A stretch of 64,000 nucleotides of DNA from UBA1756 sp045222555. GTDB taxonomy: Bacteria > Bacteroidota > Bacteroidia > Bacteroidales > WCHB1-69. The position numbers and the translations under genes are program-made. The notes under the pieces were generated by a model that saw nothing but the letters and a program-made list of their open reading frames with translations, did not search any database and was not told the DNA's origin. The stretch is taken from contig JBGUYY010000072.1 in the NCBI GenBank assembly GCA_045222555.1, positions 310,001-374,000 of the forward strand, given 5' to 3'. Of this stretch, positions 39,015-47,315 are shown one piece after another (positions within the stretch are counted from its first letter, which is position 1; the number at the start of each line of letters is the position of its first letter).

Positions 39015-39596
39015 ATGAAAAAGTCGTTCACTCTCCTCATCGTCATGATGGTACTGCTATCGGGTTGCCACAAGGCGCAAGAAACTGTGAATCAAACCGA
39101 TAAAAAAACAGAGACTTCTCACAAAGATTCGAAGGCTATCATTGCACTCTACAAAGAGGTGGACTCGCTGACGCAGCATGGCAACATGGATCGGCAGAAG
39201 ATGCAACAATTTGTAAATGAAGCTGTTGAATATGCCATGAATGTTCCTGCTGACACCCTATCGCCTCATTTTCTGCTGTATGCTGGTGTAGTGCAGATGC
39301 AGGTGGCTTTCAGCAATGCCAATGAGCAGCAGCGGGTACAACAGGCGGAAGAGGCGGTGGACATTTTGGAAAAGCTACGGCAGAACTATCCCGACTACCG
39401 CAATATCATCTATGCCTATTACTATAAGGCTCAGATTTACGAGAATTTAGGGAAGCGGGAAGAGGCTGCGAAGACCTATCGCAATCTGGTGGAACGTTTT
39501 CCGGATACGGAGTTAGGGAAAAATATTGCTGCCTACCTGCAGGCCGGCGGCTATGAGAAGTCGGCGGAAGAGATTATGCAGGGCTTCCAGCAGTAG
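39015..39596 (+). CDS. TPR-containing lipoprotein
   Basis: A 193-residue lipoprotein, signal MKKSFTLLIVMMVLLSGC, then a helical part with TPR-like units (VQQAEEAVDILEKLRQNYPDY, AYYYKAQIYENLGKREEAAKTYRNLVERFPDTELG). The YfiO/BamD-like spacing suggests an outer-membrane anchored adaptor, but it is shorter than BamD. Last gene of this plus-strand run; two bases from the end of a convergent gene. Confidence 0.85.
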   Translation: MKKSFTLLIVMMVLLSGCHKAQETVNQTDKKTETSHKDSKAIIALYKEVDSLTQHGNMDRQKMQQFVNEAVEYAMNVPADTLSPHFLLYAGVVQMQVAFSNANEQQRVQQAEEAVDILEKLRQNYPDYRNIIYAYYYKAQIYENLGKREEAAKTYRNLVERFPDTELGKNIAAYLQAGGYEKSAEEIMQGFQQ

Positions 39597-39597
39597 A

Positions 39598-39915
39598 TTA
39601 GAACACGAAGTTCAGTACGGTGAAAATAACGGCGATGATGAAGGTCATCAGGAGGATGCCGCGTCCCGTATAGTCGTATTTCAGTTTCAGCAGGTAGTAG
39701 CGCATTACGAAGACGCTGGGTACCATACTGAGTAACACGATTTTACAAATAGTGTTAATGTCGAAGACATCGACAGCCTCCGTGCGGGGTGCTGCAGCGA
39801 GGGCAAGGGCGAAGAGTCCCAAAAACACTCCGAAGGTGATAACGGGAACAACGGTGCCGAGGAAGATGCCCATTCCCCATGAGTCGCGACGTAATTTCTC
39901 AATGATTTTTTTCAT
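39598..39915 (-). CDS. small membrane protein, unknown function
   Basis: A 105-residue protein with three predicted transmembrane helices (GIFLGTVVPVITFGVFLGLFAL, ICKIVLLSMVPSVFVMRYYLL, GILLMTFIIAVIFTVLNFVF) after a short basic N-terminus. It overlaps the surE stop by four bases, so it is translated from the surE transcript. No family recognised. Confidence 0.78.
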   Translation of the reverse strand: MKKIIEKLRRDSWGMGIFLGTVVPVITFGVFLGLFALALAAAPRTEAVDVFDINTICKIVLLSMVPSVFVMRYYLLKLKYDYTGRGILLMTFIIAVIFTVLNFVF

Positions 39916-40673
39916 ATTTCTTCCAAAAATTTAAGCTGTGGGATAATCTGATGATAGGTAAAATCGTTCTGCACGGGTTGAACGGAAACGTAGCCGTTGT
40001 GGAGAGCCCACTCGCAGGTATCATCGCCCTGATCGGTGATGACGAGGTGGCCGGTGAGCCAGTAGTAGGTGCCGCCATAGGGGTCGGTGCGTTCATCCAT
40101 TTCCTCTTGCCAGTAGCCTTTAGCCTGCCGGGTCACCTTGATGCCTTTGATGGCTTCCAGCGGCAGTTTGGGGATGTTGACATTCAGTGACACCTCGTTG
40201 TCAAGGGGCTTTTTCATCATCTCTTGCAGAATAGCTCTTATATAGTGACTGGCGGCGGTAAAGTCCGCATCAGGTGAGTAGTCGAGCAGTGAGAAGCCGA
40301 TAGCGGGCACGCGGGTGAGGCTGGCTTCCATGGCGGCTCCCATCGTGCCGGAATAGAGCAGGCTGACGGAGGAGTTGGAGCCATGGTTGATGCCGGAGAG
40401 CACCATATCTACGGGGTGGTCTTTCAGCACCACCCGGAGTCCGAGTTTCACGCAGTCGCAAGGAGTGCCGTTGGTGCGGAAGTAGCGGGTTCCGTCGTCG
40501 TCGGTATGGTAGTGGTGGAGTCGGAGCGGGGTGTTCATGGTGATGGCGTGGCTGGTAGCGGAGCGGAGACCGTCGGGAGCCACCACTACCACCTCTCCAA
40601 ATTCCTTGGCGACCGCCACGAGAGCGTGGAGGCCTTTGGAGGTGTAACCATCGTCGTTGGTGATGAGAATCAT
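39912..40673 (-). CDS. surE: 5'/3'-nucleotidase SurE
   Basis: Metal-dependent survival phosphatase acting on nucleoside monophosphates; 253 residues. Seen: the metal-binding MILITNDDGYTSKGLHAL at the N-terminus, VVVVAPDGLRSATSHAITMN, and LSGINHGSNSSVSLLYSGTMGAAMEA. Starts seven bases downstream of the RNase E/G stop, so it is probably part of the same transcript. Confidence 0.95.
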   Translation of the reverse strand: MILITNDDGYTSKGLHALVAVAKEFGEVVVVAPDGLRSATSHAITMNTPLRLHHYHTDDDGTRYFRTNGTPCDCVKLGLRVVLKDHPVDMVLSGINHGSNSSVSLLYSGTMGAAMEASLTRVPAIGFSLLDYSPDADFTAASHYIRAILQEMMKKPLDNEVSLNVNIPKLPLEAIKGIKVTRQAKGYWQEEMDERTDPYGGTYYWLTGHLVITDQGDDTCEWALHNGYVSVQPVQNDFTYHQIIPQLKFLEEI

Positions 40674-40679
40674 AACCCG

Positions 40680-42275
40680 CTAATTGTCGTTTTTGTTGGT
40701 TTTAGGCTGTGTATCCCACAACACGATTTCCTCCATATCCTGATTGTAGAACTTGTACTGCAGCATGTGGCAGTCGGGGTTCTGGCGCAGGCGAATCCAT
40801 TTTTTGTATTTGAAATACCACTTCACCTGCTTGCTTATCAATCCTTTAGTGAAATAGGCATAAAGAATGGGGTGCAGGTCGATGGTGATTTTGCGTTCGC
40901 GCTGTTCTTGGAAGAGGAAGTCGATGACATTCTCCAGGTTTTCTTCGATGAGGATGGCCGGTTTGATCTTGCCAGTGCCTTGACACACGGGGCAGCGTTC
41001 GAGAATGTCGATGGTGGTGACGGGACGGATGCGCTGACGTGTAATCTGCATCAGTCCGAACTTACTGAGTGGCAATACGGTATGGCGAGCGCGGTCGGCA
41101 GTCATCAGTTCATTCATGTGCTTGTAGAGCTGGGTGCGGTTGACGGCGGTGGCCATGTCGATGAAATCGACCACGATGATGCCGCCGATATCGCGGAGGC
41201 GCATCTGGCGGGCAATTTCTTCAGCGGCGGCGAGGTTGACCTGCAGGGCGTTTTCCTCCTGCGAGTTGGAGGATTTCACGCGGTTGCCGCTGTTGACATC
41301 GATGACGCATAGTGCCTCGGTCTGCTCGATGACAAGGTAGATGCCATTCTTGATGGTGACCACTTTCCCGAAGGAGGATTTGATCTGTTTGGCGACATTG
41401 AAATGTTCGAAAATGGGCGTTTTGTCCTTGTAGAACTTGACAATGTCGGGGACATCCTTCCCATCGGAGAAGGAGTGCATATAATTTTTGACCTCGTCAT
41501 AAAGGTCTTTATTGTCCACATGGATGGCATGGAAGGAGTCGTTGACGATGTCGCGGATGAGGGAGGAGGTGCGGTCGAGTTCGGAGGCCACTTTGACAGG
41601 AGGCACGGCGCCAACCAGTTTCTCGATCATGACCTGCCATTTTTTGACCAGCTGGTTGATGTCTTTCTCAAGGTCTTCGGCGGTCTTGCCTTCGGCGACG
41701 GTACGTACGATGACGCCGAAGTTGCGCGGTTTGAAGCCTGACACGATCTGACGGAGTCGTTTGCGTTCGGCGGAGGCTTTGATTTTCTGCGAAACGAACA
41801 CCTTATCGCCGTAGGGTACCAGCACGGAGTAGCGGCCGGCGAAGGAGATTTCGGTAGTGATGCGGGGGCCTTTGGTGGAGATGCATTCCTTGGCAATCTG
41901 TACCAGGACCGATTGTCCAGAGCTGAGCACATCACTTATTTTGCCCGACTTTTCGAGGGCGGGCTGACGGGTGACAGCACCGAGCGAGCGTTTGCCGCCG
42001 GCGATGACGCCTTTTACATATTCATTCAGGGTAAGGGTGTTGGGGCCGATGTCAAGGTAATGGAGGAAAGCGTCCTTGTCGCAGCCGATGTTGACGAATG
42101 CGGCGTTAAGCCCCGGCATGATTTTACGGACCTTTCCCACGTAGATGTTGCCAACGCTGAATTGCTCGGTGGCTTTTTCCTGGTGAAGCTCGACCAGCCG
42201 CTTGTTTTCAAGGAGCGCAATCTGTACCTCACCCGGGTGGGTGGTGATGATTAATTCTTTCGTTAGTTCAGCCAT
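40680..42275 (-). CDS. rng: ribonuclease E/G
   Basis: Endoribonuclease for rRNA maturation and mRNA decay, 531 residues, the short RNase G-like form. Seen: N-terminal S1-type domain (SVGNIYVGKVRKIMPGLNAAFVNIGCDKDAFLHYLD), catalytic Asp residues in LCVIDVNSGNR and GGIIVVDFIDM, and the zinc-link CPVCQGTGK near residue 433. In this phylum it commonly sits by HU, as here. The 16-bp hairpin upstream (42304-42340) separates it from the small ribosomal gene, and no -7 box is obvious, so it may be expressed by read-through. Confidence 0.95.
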   Translation of the reverse strand: MAELTKELIITTHPGEVQIALLENKRLVELHQEKATEQFSVGNIYVGKVRKIMPGLNAAFVNIGCDKDAFLHYLDIGPNTLTLNEYVKGVIAGGKRSLGAVTRQPALEKSGKISDVLSSGQSVLVQIAKECISTKGPRITTEISFAGRYSVLVPYGDKVFVSQKIKASAERKRLRQIVSGFKPRNFGVIVRTVAEGKTAEDLEKDINQLVKKWQVMIEKLVGAVPPVKVASELDRTSSLIRDIVNDSFHAIHVDNKDLYDEVKNYMHSFSDGKDVPDIVKFYKDKTPIFEHFNVAKQIKSSFGKVVTIKNGIYLVIEQTEALCVIDVNSGNRVKSSNSQEENALQVNLAAAEEIARQMRLRDIGGIIVVDFIDMATAVNRTQLYKHMNELMTADRARHTVLPLSKFGLMQITRQRIRPVTTIDILERCPVCQGTGKIKPAILIEENLENVIDFLFQEQRERKITIDLHPILYAYFTKGLISKQVKWYFKYKKWIRLRQNPDCHMLQYKFYNQDMEEIVLWDTQPKTNKNDN

Positions 42276-42303
42276 AAATTAGATTTAGGAGAATAAATAG
42301 AAA

Positions 42304-42340
42304 AAACTAAATTGCAGTCGATAGGACTGCAATTTAGTTT
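42304..42340 (-). terminator. 16-bp perfect hairpin between the small ribosomal gene and rng
   Basis: Arms AAACTAAATTGCAGTC and GACTGCAATTTAGTTT, loop GATAG. There is a T run at the 3' side on the minus strand. A terminator or attenuator, or an RNase processing site in front of rng. Confidence 0.7.
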
Positions 42341-42362
42341 CTGTAAAGTTACACAAGAAGCA

Positions 42363-42452
42363 TTATTTCTTCTTGTGTCTGTTCTTTCTGAGGCGTTTTT
42401 TACGCTTGTGGGTAGACATCTTGTGTCTTTTTCTTTTTTTACCGCTAGGCAT
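42363..42452 (-). CDS. 29-residue AURKAIP1/COX24-type ribosome-associated protein
   Basis: A very short basic protein too small for most gene callers: MPSGKKRKRHKMSTHKRKKR followed by LRKNRHKKK. It corresponds to the Bacteroidota 'AURKAIP1/COX24 domain' protein, related to mitochondrial mS38 and to mycobacterial bS22, and is expected to be a small-subunit ribosomal protein. It lies 28 bases downstream of HU on the same strand and probably shares its promoter. Confidence 0.88.
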   Translation of the reverse strand: MPSGKKRKRHKMSTHKRKKRLRKNRHKKK

Positions 42453-42480
42453 AGTAGTGAATATTTAAGGTTATGAAAAA

Positions 42481-42756
42481 TTATTTCTTAACGGAGTTTG
42501 AGAAGGTCTTGCAGGGTTTGAATGCGGGAATCTTGTGAGCGGGGATGGTGATGGTAGTGCCTTTGGAGATGTTGCGGGCGGTCTTCTGGGCGCGCTCTTT
42601 GATGATGAAGCTACCGAAGCCTCTCAGATAGACGGGTTCGTCGTTAGAAAGAGACATCTTAACGGTATCCATGAATTTTTCTACTACAGCCTGAACAGTG
42701 CTTTTGTCAAGGTTGGTTTTGTTGGCGATTTCGTTTACGATTTCTGCTTTAGTCAT
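42481..42756 (-). CDS. HU-family DNA-binding protein
   Basis: Nucleoid protein, 91 residues, HU/IHF fold. Seen: MTKAEIVNEIANKTNLDKSTVQAVVEKF, the arm region LRGFGSFIIKERAQKTARNISKGTTITIPAHKIPAFKPCKTF. First gene of a likely HU-small ribosomal protein unit, with a good promoter 64 bases upstream. Confidence 0.95.
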   Translation of the reverse strand: MTKAEIVNEIANKTNLDKSTVQAVVEKFMDTVKMSLSNDEPVYLRGFGSFIIKERAQKTARNISKGTTITIPAHKIPAFKPCKTFSNSVKK

Positions 42757-42819
42757 AATTGAAATGTATTAAAATTGGTTATAAAATGTAATGGTTTATA
42801 GGTCTGATTTTTAAGCGTG

Positions 42820-42827
42820 CAAAAATA
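42820..42827 (-). promoter_or_regulatory. promoter -7 element of the HU gene
   Basis: Reads TATTTTTG followed by CACGC on the minus strand. Confidence 0.6.
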
Positions 42828-42878
42828 CAACTTTTATTTTATTCTAAATCATCTATTTAGAAAATTTTTGAAAAAAAA

Positions 42879-43724
42879 TTAAATTTCCGCTCTAATCTTG
42901 TCTGCGAGGCGGCTTGCGCCGATTCTGAAATAGCGGTTGGTAAGCCATTTTTCCCCCAGCACATTCTCCAGAATTTTAAGGAAGGAGATGGCGGTGGGAG
43001 CGTCGGCGATGCCGCCGGCGGGTTTCATGCCGACCATCTTCCCGGTTGCCTCATAGTGGTCGCGTATGGCATCGAGCATCACGAGGAAGGACTCCGGAGT
43101 GGCATTGACTTTGATTTTGCCGGTGGAGGTCTTGATGAAGTCTGCACCGGCTGCGATGGCGATTTGCGACGCTTTATATATATTGTCAGCGGTACCGAGC
43201 TCACCGGTCTCGAGAATCACTTTCAGATGGGCGTGTCCGCAGGCGGCCTTGATGGCGGCGATCTCGTCATAAACGGTCTGATAGTCGCCTTCGAGGAACT
43301 TGCCGCGCGAAATCACCATGTCGATCTCATCGGCACCCTGGGCCACCGCGTAGGCCACCTCGGCAATCTTGATCTCTATGGGCGACTGACCGGCCGGGAA
43401 GGCTCCAGCCACACAAGCCACGTGGATGTCGGTGTCTTTCAAGATGGATTTGGCCTGTGCTGCGAAGGGCGGATAGACGCACACAGCGGCCGTTGAGGGA
43501 ATGCCGTTCGCGTCATCGCGGAAGGCCATCGCCTTCTCGCACAGCTGCTGCACGCGGGCGGTGTTGTCGCTTCCCTCCAACGTGGTGAGGTCGATGACGC
43601 CCAGAATGAAGCGGTAGGCTTTCGGGAAATCAAAATAGCGCAGATCGCCGTTCTGGTATTCGGCGAGTCTGGCCTGGATCTGTTCATCCGTGTACGGATA
43701 AGGTTTTGGTGTTGTATATGCCAT
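42879..43724 (-). CDS. deoC: deoxyribose-phosphate aldolase
   Basis: Splits 2-deoxyribose 5-phosphate into glyceraldehyde 3-phosphate and acetaldehyde in deoxynucleoside salvage; 281 residues. Seen: the conserved CVYPPFAAQAK, DEIDMVISRGKFLEGDY, the Schiff-base Lys in GADFIKTSTGK and the second Lys in VGMKPAGGI. No other nucleoside-catabolism genes are adjacent. Confidence 0.95.
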   Translation of the reverse strand: MAYTTPKPYPYTDEQIQARLAEYQNGDLRYFDFPKAYRFILGVIDLTTLEGSDNTARVQQLCEKAMAFRDDANGIPSTAAVCVYPPFAAQAKSILKDTDIHVACVAGAFPAGQSPIEIKIAEVAYAVAQGADEIDMVISRGKFLEGDYQTVYDEIAAIKAACGHAHLKVILETGELGTADNIYKASQIAIAAGADFIKTSTGKIKVNATPESFLVMLDAIRDHYEATGKMVGMKPAGGIADAPTAISFLKILENVLGEKWLTNRYFRIGASRLADKIRAEI

Positions 43725-43758
43725 AATTATAAAATATTAGTATAAAGAATTCAGTTTG

Positions 43759-43766
43759 CAAAAATA
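43759..43766 (-). promoter_or_regulatory. promoter -7 element of deoC
   Basis: Reads TATTTTTG followed by CAAAC on the minus strand, 35 bases before the start. Confidence 0.6.
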
Positions 43767-43813
43767 CAACAAAAAAACTGAAAAATGAGACTGATTGAGA
43801 TAGATAATGGGTA

Positions 43814-44866
43814 CTATTTCCCCCGCACAATCTTCACGCTTCCCACCGCGCGGCCGCCCGCCGTGGCTCGCAACAGGTACAGCCCCGTGGGACAGCCCGT
43901 CAAGTCGATGCGTGCCGGCACTTCACTCACCACCACCCGTCGCACAGCTCTGCCCAACCCGTCGTACATGGTCAATTCCACCGTCTCCTGCAACGCGGTG
44001 CCGAAATACACCTCCACATAGTCGCCCGTCGGGTTGGGCCACACGCGCAGCGCACTGCCGCCCGCCATGTCCGCCACCCTTTGCGTGCTATCCACAAAAC
44101 GGTACCAGTAGTCCAGACTGTCGTACACCACCTGCTGCACGGTCTCGCGCACGGCCTGCGCGGCGACGGCATCCACGGCAAGGTCGTTGCTGATACACGA
44201 TGGCGACCGCTGGAACAATATGGTATAGAAGGTGACCGCCGCCGCGTAGCTTCCCACGGCCGACGGATGGCTGCCGTCGCTGCTATATAGTTCTATCTCA
44301 GGATGCTCGTTCCGCAAGTGGTTCCACACCCGCCCCACCGGCGACAGCACGGCATGGTTGTGTTCGGCCATCTCGGTATAACGGGCGCACAGCAGACTGT
44401 CCATACCCTCATAGGTGCACAGCGGCGGGTAGTTGGCGCAGTTGCTGGCATCGCCGTTGCGCCGGCCCCATGTCATGAAAAACACAATGTCCGCTTGTGG
44501 TGCGCTCGCGCGGATGGCCTCGCACAGCTGTTCCGCATATGGGAAGCACTCGTTCTGTACCTGGCTGTATGGGAACGACGGCAGCTGGCTCTGCTCTTGC
44601 AACACCACATTGTCCCACCCTCCAGCATTGACAAAGCCCATGGTGGTGGCGTTCGACAGATGGTTCTGGAAAGTGTAGCTGGACGGCGTGCTCTGGCTGT
44701 AGTCAAGGGTATCGCCGCAGCCTGAAGCCAGTGTTTTTATCATGTTGGGTAAGTCGTTGGTATAGATGTAACTATTGCCAATAAAAAGTACTTTCCGCGT
44801 GGTTTGTGCATGGGTCAGCAGGATGGCTGCCACCAAGAGCAGCGTCAGAGAGAGAATTCTTTTCAT
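43814..44866 (-). CDS. SGNH-hydrolase-like protein with T9SS sorting domain
   Basis: A 350-residue exported protein: signal MKRILSLTLLLVAAILLTHAQ; an SGNH fold with the nucleophile block VLFIGNSYIYTNDLP, oxyanion Asn region NVVLQEQSQLP and the Asp/His block SSDGSHPSAVGSY; and a C-terminal type A sorting domain (LRVWPNPTGDYVEVYF...LTMYDGLGRAVRR...LPTGLYLLRA-like). It should be carried across the outer membrane by the T9SS. The substrate is unknown; SGNH members act on esters of carbohydrates or lipids. Its GC content is high for the window. Confidence 0.85.
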   Translation of the reverse strand: MKRILSLTLLLVAAILLTHAQTTRKVLFIGNSYIYTNDLPNMIKTLASGCGDTLDYSQSTPSSYTFQNHLSNATTMGFVNAGGWDNVVLQEQSQLPSFPYSQVQNECFPYAEQLCEAIRASAPQADIVFFMTWGRRNGDASNCANYPPLCTYEGMDSLLCARYTEMAEHNHAVLSPVGRVWNHLRNEHPEIELYSSDGSHPSAVGSYAAAVTFYTILFQRSPSCISNDLAVDAVAAQAVRETVQQVVYDSLDYWYRFVDSTQRVADMAGGSALRVWPNPTGDYVEVYFGTALQETVELTMYDGLGRAVRRVVVSEVPARIDLTGCPTGLYLLRATAGGRAVGSVKIVRGK

Positions 44867-44890
44867 AAAATATTTTTTTAGAAAAACAGA

Positions 44891-45835
44891 TTATCGGGTG
44901 TTTTGTTGCCTCACATTCTGCAAATTGCTTTTGTCGGCCTTGCTGCGGCTGGTGGTGACCATATACACGCCGATGAGGATCAGCACCAGGGCGGCGGGCT
45001 TGTTCCACGTGAGGATGTCCTGGCCGAGGGCGATGGCCACCGCCGAGGTGACGAGTGGCTGCAGGTTGCTGTACATGCTCACAGTGGTGGGCCGCAGCAC
45101 CTTCAGCGACAGCGGCAACAGGAAGTAGGAACATACCGTGGCAAAAACAAGTACGACGGCCATGTTGAGATAGGCCGATGCCGGCACAGCGTGGTACAGC
45201 ATGGGCGACGTGTCGGCAGAGAGGAAGGGTAGCGCCACCGGCACGCAGATGAGACTGCCATACAGGAACATCCACTTCATCATGGTGACCGGACTGTAGC
45301 GGGAGGCCGTGCTGCGCGTGAGCAGCAGGTAGCTGGCATAAAACAGGATGTTGAGGAAACTCAGCGCCAGTCCGACCGGGTGGGCATTGGCATCTATCTT
45401 CCACGAAAACAGCACGATAAGCAGCGCTCCACTGAAGCCGAATAGCACTCCGCTGGTTTTGCGCCACGAGATGGGCTCTTTGAGAAACAGAGCGGCCATC
45501 AGCATCACGATGATGGGACTGGTGGCCGAAATCAGCGACAGGTAGCAGGGCGAGGTGAAGCGGAACGCCTCGTTGAAAGCGATTAGTGTGCCCGCCAAGA
45601 TTGCACCACCGAAAATCATGATTTTCTGGTCCTTGAGGGCGACTTTTTCTTTTTTGGTGAAGAATGAGATGAGCCAAAAAGCCGCCGCCCCGAACACCAT
45701 ACGCAGCGCGGTGAACACCTCCGGATGGATGTATTCGGGAACAATCGCCTTGGAACAGTTGGGGTTGATACCGAAAATAATATAGACGGCCAATGCCGCC
45801 AAGTGTCCGCCCCATTTGTTCTTTTCGCTGTTCAT
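44891..45835 (-). CDS. EamA/DMT-family transporter
   Basis: A 314-residue inner-membrane protein with about ten helices made of two EamA repeats (NPNCSKAIVPEYIHPEVFTALRMVFGAAAFWL and YSPVTMMKWMFLYGSLICVPVALPFLS). Members export metabolites or amino acids; the substrate is unknown. The start at 45835 is preferred over an upstream codon because it begins MNSEKNKWGGHLAAL just before the first helix and lies behind the -7 element at 45857-45864. Confidence 0.88.
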   Translation of the reverse strand: MNSEKNKWGGHLAALAVYIIFGINPNCSKAIVPEYIHPEVFTALRMVFGAAAFWLISFFTKKEKVALKDQKIMIFGGAILAGTLIAFNEAFRFTSPCYLSLISATSPIIVMLMAALFLKEPISWRKTSGVLFGFSGALLIVLFSWKIDANAHPVGLALSFLNILFYASYLLLTRSTASRYSPVTMMKWMFLYGSLICVPVALPFLSADTSPMLYHAVPASAYLNMAVVLVFATVCSYFLLPLSLKVLRPTTVSMYSNLQPLVTSAVAIALGQDILTWNKPAALVLILIGVYMVTTSRSKADKSNLQNVRQQNTR

Positions 45836-45856
45836 CTGTGTGAAAAATTTGCGCGG

Positions 45857-45864
45857 CAAAAATA
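45857..45864 (-). promoter_or_regulatory. promoter -7 element of the EamA gene
   Basis: Reads TATTTTTG followed by CCGCG on the minus strand. It lies next to the stop of the upstream DUF1294 gene. Confidence 0.5.
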
Positions 45865-45874
45865 CGAAAAACAA

Positions 45875-46159
45875 CTACACCATCGGCCAGCCGAAGCGCA
45901 GGTAGAGCAGCACGCCGATAGCGATATGCACCAGCAGAATCAAAGGCACGCCGACGGCGAATTTCGGGTGGAGGGTTTTGTGGTGAAACAGCAGCATTCC
46001 CAACAGCGCACCAGAAGAACCCCCGATAGCCGCCAATGTCAGGAGGAGGGCTTCGGGGGTTCGATACTTCTTGCGCTTCGCCTTGGCTTTATCAATGCCG
46101 AAAGCAATGAAGGTCAAGATGTTGGTGATAATCAGATAATAAATGACAGCCTGTGGCAT
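45875..46159 (-). CDS. DUF1294 membrane protein
   Basis: A 94-residue protein with three hydrophobic segments and the DUF1294 pattern: FIAFGIDKAKAKRKKYRTPEALLLTLAAIGGSSGALLGMLLFHHKTLHPKF. Function unknown. It begins six bases after the pta stop, so it is probably the second gene of the pta transcript. Confidence 0.88.
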   Translation of the reverse strand: MPQAVIYYLIITNILTFIAFGIDKAKAKRKKYRTPEALLLTLAAIGGSSGALLGMLLFHHKTLHPKFAVGVPLILLVHIAIGVLLYLRFGWPMV

Positions 46160-46165
46160 CTCGGC

Positions 46166-47170
46166 TTACATGGAAGCGGCCTGGCAGGCGGTGACGGCCA
46201 CCGTGCTGACGATGTCTTCCACGGAGCAACCGCGAGAGAGGTCGTTGATAGGAGCTGCCATGCCCTGCATGACGGGTCCGATGGCCTCTGCGCCAGCGAA
46301 ACGCTGTACCAGCTTGTAAGCGATGTTGCCAGTCTCCAGAGAGGGGAATACCAGCACGTTGGCCTTGCCAGCCACCGGGCTGCCGGGAGCCTTGCTGGCA
46401 CCTACCGACGGGATGATGGCGGCGTCAGCCTGCATTTCGCCGTCGATAATCAAACTCGGATCCATCTCCTTGGCGATACGGGTGGCGTTCACCACGCGGT
46501 CCACCAGCTCGTGTTTGGCGGAACCCTTGGTGGAGAAGCTCAGCATGGCGATACGCGGCTCGGCGATGCAGGCGATGTTCTTGGCGGTCTTGGCGGTGAC
46601 CACGGCGATCTGGGCCAGCTTGTTCTCGTCGGTGTTCGGGTCGGCGGCGCAGTCGGCGAAAACCATCACGCCATTGTCGCCCCACTTCGTATCTTTGAAA
46701 ACCATGATGAAGGCGCCGGAAACCACGGAAATGCCGGGGAGGGTCTTCACGATCTGAAAGGCGGGACGCAGCACATTGCCCGTAGAGTTCTGTGCACCAG
46801 CAACTTCACCGTCCACCTCTTTGTTCTTGATGAGCAGCGTGGCCAGATAGAGCGGATCCTGCACCAGCTTCATGGCCTCGTCCATCTGCATGCCCTTGCT
46901 CTTGCGGATTTCGCAAAGCATTTCAGCATAAAACTGCTGCTTCGGGTTGTTCTTCGGGTCGATGATGGTGGCGTCGCCAATATTCTTCAAACCGAACTCA
47001 GCGGCTTTTTTGTTGATGACTTCAGGATTGCCGAGGAGCACAATCTTTGCAAGTCCTTGTTCCATGATGATGCTGGCAGCTTTCAAGGTTCTGTCCTCTT
47101 CGCCTTCAGCCAATACAATGCGTTTGCCATACTTTTTGGCATTCTCTTTGATTTGGTCAATGATGTTCAT
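46166..47170 (-). CDS. pta: phosphate acetyltransferase
   Basis: Converts acetyl-CoA and phosphate to acetyl phosphate; 334 residues, the short catalytic form. Seen: RIVLAEGEEDRTLKAASIIMEQG, GAQNSTGNVLRPAFQIVKT, FADCAADPNTDENKLAQIAVVTAKTAK and the C-terminal PINDLSRGCSVEDIV. With acetate kinase (not in this window) it yields ATP from acetyl-CoA, the main acetate route in fermentation. Confidence 0.96.
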   Translation of the reverse strand: MNIIDQIKENAKKYGKRIVLAEGEEDRTLKAASIIMEQGLAKIVLLGNPEVINKKAAEFGLKNIGDATIIDPKNNPKQQFYAEMLCEIRKSKGMQMDEAMKLVQDPLYLATLLIKNKEVDGEVAGAQNSTGNVLRPAFQIVKTLPGISVVSGAFIMVFKDTKWGDNGVMVFADCAADPNTDENKLAQIAVVTAKTAKNIACIAEPRIAMLSFSTKGSAKHELVDRVVNATRIAKEMDPSLIIDGEMQADAAIIPSVGASKAPGSPVAGKANVLVFPSLETGNIAYKLVQRFAGAEAIGPVMQGMAAPINDLSRGCSVEDIVSTVAVTACQAASM

Positions 47171-47202
47171 GATATGTTGTTTTAGGTTAGATTTTCGGAC
47201 GG

Positions 47203-47210
47203 CAAAGATA
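47203..47210 (-). promoter_or_regulatory. promoter -7 element of pta
   Basis: Reads TATCTTTG followed by CCGTCC on the minus strand, 33 bases before the pta start. Confidence 0.6.
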
Positions 47211-47274
47211 CGATTTAATTCTGATTGCGCTTCCGATATTTTTACCTTTTCTTATAATATTTTGAAAAATGTCG

Positions 47275-47282
47275 TATTTTTG
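47275..47282 (+). promoter_or_regulatory. promoter -7 element of pdxJ
   Basis: TATTTTTG followed by CGCTC, 34 bases before the ATG; divergent from the pta promoter. Confidence 0.6.
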
Positions 47283-47315
47283 CGCTCTCGAATCTATTTT
47301 AAATAATATTCAACT

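Noticed and set aside
45725..47185. 486-residue plus-strand open frame across the EamA, DUF1294 and pta genes
   Set aside because: Crosses three intact reverse-strand genes; His/Gly/Asp-rich translation typical of antisense frames.
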